From Halobacteriaceae archaeon Tc-Br11_E2g27 (GTDB lineage Archaea > Halobacteriota > Halobacteria > Halobacteriales > Haloarculaceae): a stretch of 5,406 nucleotides of DNA. Where the stretch lies: NCBI GenBank assembly GCA_001564135.1, contig LKNH01000193.1, positions 1 through 5,406 on the forward strand. Direction: 5' to 3'. Both the position numbers and the translations under genes were made by a program. Positions 1 through 5,406 of the stretch are shown here, one piece after another. Position 1 is the first letter of the stretch. Each line of letters opens with the position of its first letter. Below the pieces are notes generated by a model. The model did no database searches and had not been told where the DNA came from. It saw only the letters and a list, made by a program, of their open reading frames with translations.

Positions 1-14
1 CAGACCAACCACAG

Positions 15-1220
15 ATGACATCACACAACCGCGTCGCGCTCGCCTTCTCCGGCGGACTCGACACGACCGTTTGCGTACCGCTGCTCGAAGAAGAATACGG
101 CTACGACGAAGTTATCGGCGTCACCGTCGACGTCGGCCAACCTGCAAAGGAGTTCGACGAGGCCGAAGAAACCGCTGAAGCGCTCGACGTCGAGCATTTC
201 GTCGTCGATGCGAAAGAAGAGTTTGCCGACCTCTGTCTCCAGTCAGTCAAAGCAAACGCGACCTATCAGGGCTACCCACTGGGAACCGCGCTCGCTCGAC
301 CAGTTATTGCCACCGCCATTCTCGAAGTTGCCGAAGAGGAAGGCTGTAGCGCGCTCGCGCATGGCTGTACCGGTAAAGGAAACGACCAACTGCGATTCGA
401 GGCTGTCTGGCGCGACTCGGATATGGAGGTCATCGCTCCAATCCGTGAACTCGGCTTGACCCGCGAATGGGAAAGCGAGTACGCTGCAGAGCGTAACCTT
501 CCTGTCGAAGGTGGTTCGGAAGGACGCTATTCCATCGATACGAACCTCTGGAGTCGCTCTATCGAGGGCTCAGAACTCGAAGACCCATCGACGATTCCTG
601 ACGACGATATCTACGACTGGACAACAAATCCAAGCGGTAAAGACGCTGAACTCGTCGAAGTCGAATTCGAGCAAGGAATCCCAGTTGCGCTCAATGGCGA
701 GGAAATCAGCGCAGTCGACCTCATCGAGAAACTCAACGAAACGGCCGGCGAACACGGTGTCGGGCGAACGGATATGATGGAAGACCGCATGCTGGGTCTC
801 AAAGTCAGAGAGAACTACGAACACCCGGCAGCGACAGTCTTGCTGACGGCTCATGAAGCGCTTGAACAGCTTGTACTAACCGCCGAAGAGCGTTCGTTCA
901 AACAGCAAATCGACCACCAGTGGGCACAGAAAGGCTATGAGGGACTCATCAACGCACCACTCGTCGATGCCCTCGAAGGCTTTATCGAGCGGACCCAGCA
1001 CCGTGTAACTGGGGCGGTCACCGTCAAACTCGAAGGCGGCCACTGCCGTCCCGTTGCACGTGAGAGCGCCTACGCTGTCTACGAACAGAGCGCCGCATCC
1101 TTCGACGAAGAAGATGTGACTGGTGGTATCACCCAGGAGGATGCCACTGGCGTTGCAAAGTACCACGGCTTCCAGTCACGCCTGGCAAACCGCGCGATGA
1201 AAAACGCTGACAGCAAGTAG
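15..1220 (+). CDS. argG: Argininosuccinate synthase
   Basis: Joins citrulline and aspartate with ATP hydrolysis to AMP and PPi, giving argininosuccinate, the penultimate step of arginine synthesis in the cytoplasm. The 401-residue product has the usual family length. The N-terminal PP-loop ATP-pyrophosphatase motif SGGLDT is at residues 12-17, followed by Thr18 where many homologues have Ser. The second family signature, GCTGKGNDQLRFE, lies at about residues 117-129, and the substrate-binding region with IDTNLWSRSIEG follows near residue 176. The ATG at 15 puts the PP-loop at the expected distance from the N-terminus. Only 14 bases precede it and no Shine-Dalgarno site is visible, so the promoter is outside or at the window edge. 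argH starts 16 bases after the stop, consistent with co-transcription. The protein is strongly acidic, as expected in a haloarchaeon. Identification is firm. Confidence 0.97.
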   Translation: MTSHNRVALAFSGGLDTTVCVPLLEEEYGYDEVIGVTVDVGQPAKEFDEAEETAEALDVEHFVVDAKEEFADLCLQSVKANATYQGYPLGTALARPVIATAILEVAEEEGCSALAHGCTGKGNDQLRFEAVWRDSDMEVIAPIRELGLTREWESEYAAERNLPVEGGSEGRYSIDTNLWSRSIEGSELEDPSTIPDDDIYDWTTNPSGKDAELVEVEFEQGIPVALNGEEISAVDLIEKLNETAGEHGVGRTDMMEDRMLGLKVRENYEHPAATVLLTAHEALEQLVLTAEERSFKQQIDHQWAQKGYEGLINAPLVDALEGFIERTQHRVTGAVTVKLEGGHCRPVARESAYAVYEQSAASFDEEDVTGGITQEDATGVAKYHGFQSRLANRAMKNADSK

Positions 1221-1236
1221 CGAATTAGAGATAAAA

Positions 1237-2730
1237 ATGACCCACGAAGGTAATACCGGCGAAGGAATTAACGAGCAAGATGAGGCACCATCGGGAGTCG
1301 TTCGTCGAGACCGGTTCAGCGGTGGCCCTGCACGGGAGTTTCTCTCGTCGCTTTCTGCAGACGAGCGTATCTTCGATGCCGACCTCGCCGTTGACCGTGC
1401 ACACGTCGTAATGCTCGCCGAGCAGGAGATTATCTCCGAAGAGGATGCACAGGCTATTCTCACTGCCCTTGAAGACGTCGAGAAAGCGGGACACGATTCG
1501 CTTCCCGACGGGGAAGATGTCCACGAAGCCATCGAAACGGCGGTCATCGAGCGCGTCGGGCCGGACGGTGGGCGGATGCATACCGCACGCTCACGCAATG
1601 ACGAAATTGCAACCTGCCTTCGGTATCGCCTTCGTGAGGATATCCTTGGGCTGGTCGAATCAGTTATTGCAGGACGAAAGCAGTTGCTCGAACTGGCTGA
1701 GGAGCACAAAACGACGGTGATGCCCGGTTATACACATCTCCAACCCGCCCAACCGACGACGGTTGGCCACTGGCTGAGTTCCTACGAGAGTGCGCTCGCA
1801 CGCGATACCGAGCGACTGCTCGATGCTTACGGCCGTCTCAACCGCTCCCCACTGGGCGGAGCAGCATTCGGTGGAACGCCATTCGATATCGACCGCGAAC
1901 GCACCGCGGAACTGCTTGGCTTTGATGGACTCGTCGAGAACTCGATGGATGCGTCCTCAGCACGGGATTTCCTCGTCGAGACGACGGCAGTAGTTGCCGG
2001 ACTGGCGACGACGCTCTCGGGACTCGCCGAGGACATGATTGTCTTCGCCAACAAGGGACTGGTTGACCTCGCGGATGAGTATTCCTCGACGTCGTCGATA
2101 ATGCCACAGAAGAAAAATCCGGATACGCTGGAACTCGTCCGTGGCCGCGCGGGCGACGCCACCGCAGGATTGAACGGGTTGCTGACGACGCTGAAAGCGC
2201 TTCCACGGGCATACAACCGCGACCTGCAGCGGGCAACTCATCATGCGTGGGATGCTATCGATTCGATTGCTGAAGCAACAGATGTGGCAATCGGCGCAGT
2301 GTCGACTGCGACGTGGGACCAAGCGGCGCTCGAATCGGAGGCCGGGGCTGGCTTTGCAACGGCAACCGGTGTCGCCGACTTGCTCGCACAATCGGGCGTG
2401 CCGTTCCGGACGGCACACGAAATCGTCGCTACTGCAGGCGAAAGGTCGGCTGAACCGGATGTTGAGACACTCAGGACAGTCATTGAGGAAGAGTTGGATA
2501 CGTCACTGGCATCTGTCTGTGACAGTGACGCGCTGGAACGTGCCCTTGACCCCACAGCAAGCGTCGAGATGCGCGACTCCCGCGGTGGGCCAGCAGCAGA
2601 TGCACTCACTGACCAGCGTGAGCGTGCACTGACAACTATTGAAGACCACCAGCAGCGTCTGGCCGACATCCAGGAGCAACTCGCTGCAGCGGAACAAACT
2701 CTCTCAACGGAAGTGTCACAGTATGTCTAA
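1237..2730 (+). CDS. argH: Argininosuccinate lyase
   Basis: Splits argininosuccinate into arginine and fumarate, the last step of the pathway. The 497-residue product belongs to the fumarase/aspartase superfamily. The three conserved regions are present: HTARSRND at residues 115-122, GYTHLQPAQ from residue 164 (His167 is the expected catalytic acid), and the signature loop SSIMPQKKNPD at residues 286-296, whose serine pair includes the catalytic base. The residue before the pair is Thr285 rather than the common Gly. An acidic N-terminal extension of about 25 residues precedes VVRRDRFSGG, and the protein is somewhat longer than bacterial enzymes of about 460 residues. The start at 1237 lies 16 bases after argG. 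Only a weak AGAG-like ribosome site precedes it, so translation may be coupled to argG. A 262-base gap follows, which suggests that argGH is a separate transcription unit from lysW onward. Identification is firm. Confidence 0.97.
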   Translation: MTHEGNTGEGINEQDEAPSGVVRRDRFSGGPAREFLSSLSADERIFDADLAVDRAHVVMLAEQEIISEEDAQAILTALEDVEKAGHDSLPDGEDVHEAIETAVIERVGPDGGRMHTARSRNDEIATCLRYRLREDILGLVESVIAGRKQLLELAEEHKTTVMPGYTHLQPAQPTTVGHWLSSYESALARDTERLLDAYGRLNRSPLGGAAFGGTPFDIDRERTAELLGFDGLVENSMDASSARDFLVETTAVVAGLATTLSGLAEDMIVFANKGLVDLADEYSSTSSIMPQKKNPDTLELVRGRAGDATAGLNGLLTTLKALPRAYNRDLQRATHHAWDAIDSIAEATDVAIGAVSTATWDQAALESEAGAGFATATGVADLLAQSGVPFRTAHEIVATAGERSAEPDVETLRTVIEEELDTSLASVCDSDALERALDPTASVEMRDSRGGPAADALTDQRERALTTIEDHQQRLADIQEQLAAAEQTLSTEVSQYV

Positions 2731-2857
2731 TCGACAGAGAACCACTGTCACGACCCAAAGCATCGCTGTGAAATCGGTTACTGAGCGGTCTGCCAACCCG
2801 CGTTACCGGCTGCCGAACCCGCCGCGACCGCCACGGCCCTTCCGGGCCATATTATAA
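2723..2857 (+). other. Candidate 44-codon Arg/Pro-rich leader ORF (speculative)
   Basis: An ATG at 2723 overlaps the last codons of argH (ATGTCTAA) and opens a 44-residue frame ending at TAA 2855-2857. A GGAAG stretch at 2709-2713 could serve as a ribosome site. The peptide has 8 arginines and is basic and proline-rich near its end (RLPNPPRPPRPFRAIL), unlike the acidic proteins around it. The frame ends just past a small hairpin (2835-2848). An arginine-rich peptide ahead of arginine genes could be an attenuator-type leader. GC-rich non-coding DNA also readily yields Arg and Pro codons, so chance is the more likely explanation. I recognise no family. Confidence 0.15.
2835..2848 (+). terminator. 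Small GC-rich hairpin after argH, possible terminator
   Basis: GGCCC (2835-2839) pairs perfectly with GGGCC (2844-2848) around the loop TTCC. It lies about 105 bases after argH and is followed by AT-rich sequence rather than a T run. A run of five T occurs only at 2936-2940. It may help end or pause the argGH transcript. The stem is short and the call is tentative. Confidence 0.3.
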
Positions 2858-2866
2858 TACTATAAA
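2850..2866 (+). promoter_or_regulatory. AT-rich promoter-like patch with a 10-bp palindrome
   Basis: The sequence switches abruptly from GC-rich to AT-rich here. TATTATAATA (2850-2859) is a perfect 10-bp palindrome, and TATAAAT follows at 2861-2867, resembling an archaeal TATA box. If used, transcription would begin near 2888 and leave an untranslated leader of about 100 bases before lysW. The palindrome could be a regulator site overlapping the TATA box. This is inferred from composition and position only. Confidence 0.35.
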
Positions 2867-2959
2867 TCTGATAGGATATTACGATTTGCGGTCTTTGTGC
2901 CCTTCTTCGTTCGGTAGTGGCAACCTCGCATATTATTTTTCTATGATACTTTCGACGGA

Positions 2960-2965
2960 TTTAAG
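2960..2965 (+). promoter_or_regulatory. TATA-like box for a near-leaderless lysW transcript
   Basis: TTTAAG lies about 28-33 bases before the lysW ATG at 2993. In haloarchaea many transcripts are leaderless, with the TATA element centred roughly 25-30 bases before the start codon, so the position fits. Only a weak AGGA (2985-2988) is available as a ribosome site, which also suits a leaderless message. It is an alternative to the TATA-like patch at 2861, and both could be used. Confidence 0.35.
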
Positions 2966-2992
2966 CCAATCGGGGAAATATGACAGGATACA

Positions 2993-3181
2993 ATGACAGA
3001 CGATAGCGAAACCGTCGTCGCAACGGACCCCGTCACGGGTGAAGAGATTGACGTCCCAGCTGACGTCGAAGTGGGCGAGATTATCGACAGCCCAATCACG
3101 GGCGCTGAACTCGAGGTTGTCGCGGTTGACCCTATCACCCTCGAAGAAGCCCCAGAGCTCGAAGAGGACTGGGGTGAGTGA
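2993..3181 (+). CDS. lysW: Amino-group carrier protein LysW/ArgW, cysteine-free variant
   Basis: A 62-residue, very acidic carrier protein. In the LysW pathway the alpha-amino group of glutamate (arginine branch) or alpha-aminoadipate (lysine branch) is attached to the side-chain carboxyl of the carrier's C-terminal Glu, which protects it while the side chain is processed. The hallmark C-terminus EDWGE is intact at residues 58-62, and the middle (VPADVEVGEII, then GAELEVV, then DPITLEEAPELEEDWGE) follows the family pattern. The odd point is that the protein has no Cys or His. The two zinc-ligand pairs, normally CPxCG and CxxCG, read DPVTG (residues 12-16) and SPITG (33-37). The conserved backbone argues for a working gene, not decay. 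The ATG at 2993 is the only sensible start. argX lies downstream across an unusually structured spacer. Family assignment is firm; its fold without zinc is inferred. Confidence 0.93.
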   Translation: MTDDSETVVATDPVTGEEIDVPADVEVGEIIDSPITGAELEVVAVDPITLEEAPELEEDWGE

Positions 3182-3207
3182 CGTGCAATCGGGCATCGTC
3201 CCGTATC

Positions 3208-3287
3208 ATACTACCGGACGTAACTTCGGTAACATACTCACCACCCCGTGGTGGCGAGATTGTCCAATAGCTTACGTCCGGCAGTAT
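3208..3287. repeat. 80-bp imperfect palindrome between lysW and argX
   Basis: The outer arms, 3208-3223 and 3272-3287, pair at 15 of 16 positions; the exception is A3213 opposite C3282. On the same symmetry centre (3247.5) lie further pairs: 3232-3234 with 3261-3263, CTC 3237-3239 with GAG 3256-3258, and CCACC 3241-3245 with GGTGG 3250-3254. About 27 of 40 opposing positions are complementary. Mismatches A3213/C3282 and A3240/C3255 and the T3225/G3270 wobble look like single transitions in a once more perfect dyad. GTATCA occurs at both outer edges (3203-3208 and 3284-3289). No T run follows, so it is not a standard terminator. The dyad ends 10 bases before the argX ribosome site. It could be an RNA hairpin or a remnant of a palindromic mobile element. 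Confidence 0.85.
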
Positions 3288-3297
3288 CAGCGACACC

Positions 3298-3302
3298 GGA
3301 GG
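3298..3302 (+). promoter_or_regulatory. Shine-Dalgarno site deciding the argX start
   Basis: GGAGG lies five bases before the ATG at 3308. It supports that ATG over the in-frame GTG at 3248, which sits in the loop region of the palindrome and would add 20 residues unlike the family. Confidence 0.8.
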
Positions 3303-3307
3303 CAGCA

Positions 3308-4177
3308 ATGAGTGACTCACTTACCGTCGGCATCCTCTATTCGCGGATTCGCCGCGACGAGAAGCTGTTGCTCGAAGCGCTCCGCGAGCGCGACCACGAC
3401 GTTCGGAAAATCGACGTTCGAAAGGAGCGTTTCGACATCGAAAAGCCACCGGAAGCGTTCGAGGATGTCGACGTACTCATCGACCGGTGTCTTTCGACCA
3501 GTCGGAGCCTCTATATTACCCGGTTTGCGGAGTCATACGGGATTCCCATCGTGAACAGCGCGGAGACGGCACAGGTCTGTGCCGACAAAGCCCACAACAG
3601 CCTCGCGCTCAAAGAAGCAGGCGTCCCGACTCCGCGAACTGAAGTCGCCTTTACGAAAGAGACGGCACTGGAAATTGTCGAATCGTTCGGCTACCCGTGT
3701 GTACTCAAACCAGTTATTGGCTCATGGGGTCGCCTGATGGCAAAGATTGACTCACGCGACGCCGCTGAGGCAATCTTTGAGCACAAAGCAACCCTCGGTC
3801 ATTACGAGCACAAGGTATTCTACATCCAGGAGTTCGTCGAGAAAGGCGGCCGCGACATTCGCGTGGTTGCTCTCGATGGCGAACCGGTCGCTGCAATGGT
3901 TCGCAGTTCCGACCACTGGTTGACGAACGCGGCAAAAGGCGCTGAGACTGCGGAATTCGAGCTAGACGACCGCGCCCTTGAACTCGTCAAAAAAGCCAGC
4001 GATGCCGTTGGCGGCGGATTGCTCGGCGTCGACCTCATGGAGACGGGTGACGATTACACCGTCCACGAAGTCAATCACAACGTCGAGTTCAAAGCTCTCG
4101 ACGGCGTCGTCGAAGAGAATGTCCCGGCACGACTCGTCGACTGGTTAGAGGAAAATTACGCGGAGGGCGAACAATGA
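3308..4177 (+). CDS. argX: Glutamate--LysW ligase ArgX (LysX/RimK-type ATP-grasp)
   Basis: An ATP-grasp ligase that attaches the amino group of glutamate to the C-terminal Glu of LysW, the first committed step of the carrier route. The 289-residue product has the family length. The N-terminal domain (about 1-90) starts MSDSLTVGILYSRIR and includes DRCLSTSRSLYI. The ATP-grasp core shows the nucleotide-binding lysine and glycine loop LKPVIGSWGRL from residue 133, QEFVEKGGRDIRV from 174, and the metal-binding residues Asp242, Glu254 and Asn256 in GVDL and HEVNHNVEFK. The ATG at 3308 has a strong GGAGG site. A GTG 60 bases upstream is rejected. The stop overlaps the argC start by ATGA. The glutamate (ArgX) rather than aminoadipate (LysX) assignment rests on the arginine gene neighbours, not on a specificity motif; a dual role cannot be excluded. 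Confidence 0.93.
   Translation: MSDSLTVGILYSRIRRDEKLLLEALRERDHDVRKIDVRKERFDIEKPPEAFEDVDVLIDRCLSTSRSLYITRFAESYGIPIVNSAETAQVCADKAHNSLALKEAGVPTPRTEVAFTKETALEIVESFGYPCVLKPVIGSWGRLMAKIDSRDAAEAIFEHKATLGHYEHKVFYIQEFVEKGGRDIRVVALDGEPVAAMVRSSDHWLTNAAKGAETAEFELDDRALELVKKASDAVGGGLLGVDLMETGDDYTVHEVNHNVEFKALDGVVEENVPARLVDWLEENYAEGEQ
4162..4167 (+). promoter_or_regulatory. Shine-Dalgarno site of argC inside argX
   Basis: GGAGGG lies six bases before the argC ATG at 4174, within the last codons of argX. Together with the ATGA overlap it points to coupled translation of the two genes. Confidence 0.75.
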
Positions 4178-5211
4178 GTTACACAGCAAGCGTCGTTGGC
4201 GGCAGCGGCTTCACCGGCGGCGAGTTACTCCGATTGCTCGCTGGGCATCCGGAGTTCGAACTCGTCCAGGCAACCAGCCGGTCGAAAACAAAAAAGACAA
4301 TCGGCCATTCGCATCCCAATCTTCGGCACGTAGACCTCCGGTTTTCGGACCCGTCGGAACTCAAAAGCGTCGACGTGCTGTTTGCCGCGACGCCACACGG
4401 CATCTCAATGGAACAGATTGACCGCTTTCAGGATGCAGCCGATACCGTCGTCGACCTCTCGGCCGATTTCAGATTACCGACCGAAGAGCTATATGACGAA
4501 TACTACGATGGTCACGACCGGCCAGAGTTGCTCGAAAAGGCCGAGTATGCACTGCCGGAACTCAACCGTGAGAATCTGCCGGGAGCCGATATCATCGCCT
4601 CGGGTGGCTGTAACGCAACAGCAACCATCGTCGGACTGTTGCCGCTGTTTGAGCAGGATATCCTCTCCGGTGACGAGCAGGTCGTCGTCGACGTGAAAGT
4701 TGGCTCAAGCGAAGGCGGCGCTGGGGGCGGCGAGGCTTCCTCGCATCCCGAGCGCTCGGGTGTCGTCCGCCCGTACGCGCCGACCGGCCATCGCCACGAG
4801 GCCGAAATCGAGGCGTTCCTCGGACTTGACGTGTCCTTTACTGTCCACGCAGTCGATATGATTCGCGGTGCAAGCGCGACCTGTCATATCTTCCCGGATG
4901 AGCCAGTCTCGAAGGCCGATCTCTGGAAATCCTACCGTGGCAGCTATGCCGACGAACCGTTCGTCGAACTCGTTGCGGGTGGCGGTGGCGTCTATCGCTA
5001 CCCCGAGCCGAAAGCGGTTGCAGGAACGAACCGCGCAGAAGTCGGTTTCGAACTCGACCCGGCAAACCGACGCGTCGTGGTCTTTTCGGCCATCGACAAC
5101 ATGATGAAAGGCTCGGCCGGACAGGCAATCCACGCCGCAAACATCGCGCTCGGTATCGACGAGACAGCCGGTCTCGAATTTACCGGACTGCACCCGGTTG
5201 GTGCTCCGTAA
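4174..5211 (+). CDS. argC: LysW-gamma-glutamyl-phosphate reductase (ArgC/LysY family)
   Basis: Uses NADPH to reduce the carrier-bound gamma-glutamyl phosphate to the semialdehyde; the classical homologue acts on N-acetyl-glutamyl phosphate. The 345-residue product has the family length. The Rossmann nucleotide-binding motif GGSGFTG is at residues 9-15. The catalytic Cys146 sits in SGGCNATATIVGLLPL, the form seen in carrier-dependent LysY/ArgC enzymes. The flexible loop GSSEGGAGGG follows, and the conserved GHRHEAEIE at about 205-213 supplies the active-site histidine (His206 or His208). The start overlaps the argX stop (ATGA) and has a strong ribosome site, so expression should be coupled to argX. 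argB follows after 22 bases. The acyl carrier being LysW rather than an acetyl group is inferred from the lysW-argX neighbours. Confidence 0.95.
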   Translation: MSYTASVVGGSGFTGGELLRLLAGHPEFELVQATSRSKTKKTIGHSHPNLRHVDLRFSDPSELKSVDVLFAATPHGISMEQIDRFQDAADTVVDLSADFRLPTEELYDEYYDGHDRPELLEKAEYALPELNRENLPGADIIASGGCNATATIVGLLPLFEQDILSGDEQVVVDVKVGSSEGGAGGGEASSHPERSGVVRPYAPTGHRHEAEIEAFLGLDVSFTVHAVDMIRGASATCHIFPDEPVSKADLWKSYRGSYADEPFVELVAGGGGVYRYPEPKAVAGTNRAEVGFELDPANRRVVVFSAIDNMMKGSAGQAIHAANIALGIDETAGLEFTGLHPVGAP

Positions 5212-5233
5212 CAAACCCTTCCTCCTTCGAACC

Positions 5234-5406
5234 ATGACAGTAGTTATCAAAGTTGGCGGTGCTCGCGCGGTCGACCCCGCGGGCACGCTTGCGGACGTTG
5301 CATCGCTTTCCGACCGCAAGGTCGTCCTGACCCATGGCGGCTCAACCGCCGTCGACGACACTCTCGAACGGCTTGGACTCGAACCCGAGTACGTCGAAAC
5401 ACCCTC
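5234..5406 (+). CDS. argB: LysW-glutamate kinase (acetylglutamate kinase family), 5' part
   Basis: Cut by the window end after 57 codons. It would phosphorylate the side-chain carboxyl of LysW-bound glutamate, supplying the substrate of ArgC. The visible N-terminus is that of the amino-acid kinase fold: MTVVIKVGGA, with Lys6 and Gly8-Gly9 in the phosphate-binding KxGG motif, then a beta strand VVLTHGG (residues 30-36) forming the second glycine turn. That turn reads HGGS rather than the common HGGG. The start at 5234 lies 22 bases after argC. No Shine-Dalgarno site precedes it; instead the leader carries CCTCCTT (5221-5227). Translation may depend on readthrough of ribosomes from argC. Gene order supports the assignment; the rest of the protein is unseen. 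Confidence 0.9.
   Translation, partial: MTVVIKVGGARAVDPAGTLADVASLSDRKVVLTHGGSTAVDDTLERLGLEPEYVETP

Noticed and set aside
2790..2822. Near-duplicate CTGCCAACCCGC / CTGCCGAACCCGC spaced 20 bases
   Set aside because: Short, imperfect and in GC-rich non-coding sequence; two copies are not enough to claim a repeat or binding site.
2870..2992. Similar stretches GATAGGATA (2870) and GACAGGATA (2982)
   Set aside because: Only eight of nine bases match and the two copies are over 100 bases apart with no symmetry; likely chance.
3248..3307. Upstream GTG start extending argX by 20 residues
   Set aside because: The extension lies in the palindrome, is not acidic or family-like, and has no ribosome site, whereas the ATG at 3308 has GGAGG at the right distance and begins the expected N-terminal strand.
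300..3720. CAGTTATTG recurring in argG, argH and argX
   Set aside because: Each copy encodes conserved Val-Ile in a protein strand; this is codon reuse, not a DNA element.
570..5361. Many long reading frames on the minus strand and in other + frames
   Set aside because: They lie opposite or across well-supported genes and encode Ser/Arg/Cys-rich sequences without family motifs, the usual by-product of GC-biased third positions.

Overview
The window looks like a chromosomal segment of a halophilic archaeon (class Halobacteria). All predicted proteins are rich in Asp and Glu, the genes favour GAC/GAA/GTC codons, and the gene set is the archaeal carrier-protein route to arginine. I cannot name the genus from sequence alone.

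Layout, all on the + strand: argG (15-1220), 16 bases, argH (1237-2730), then a 262-base intergenic region (2731-2992) that is GC-rich at first and AT-rich later and carries promoter-like and hairpin signals. Next come lysW/argW (2993-3181), a 126-base spacer (3182-3307) dominated by an 80-base imperfect palindrome, argX (3308-4177), argC (4174-5211, overlapping argX by ATGA), 22 bases, and the first 57 codons of argB (5234 to the window end). The spacing suggests two transcription units, argGH and lysW-argX-argC-argB, the second probably continuing past the window.

How the genes work together: ArgX joins glutamate to the C-terminal Glu of the small acidic carrier LysW. ArgB phosphorylates the side chain and ArgC reduces it to the semialdehyde. 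An aminotransferase and a carrier-releasing hydrolase, not in the window, would then give ornithine. After carbamoylation to citrulline, ArgG and ArgH finish the pathway to arginine and fumarate. The cluster therefore holds both ends of arginine synthesis.

Two things stand out. LysW has no cysteine or histidine at all, although its fold is normally built around a zinc site: the two CxxC positions read D-P-V-T and S-P-I-T. Between lysW and argX lies an 80-base dyad with 15 of 16 paired arm positions and a second inner stem on the same centre. It is either an RNA structure setting the lysW:argX ratio or a decayed palindromic mobile element. A 44-codon arginine-rich reading frame overlapping the argH stop is a weaker, speculative lead.
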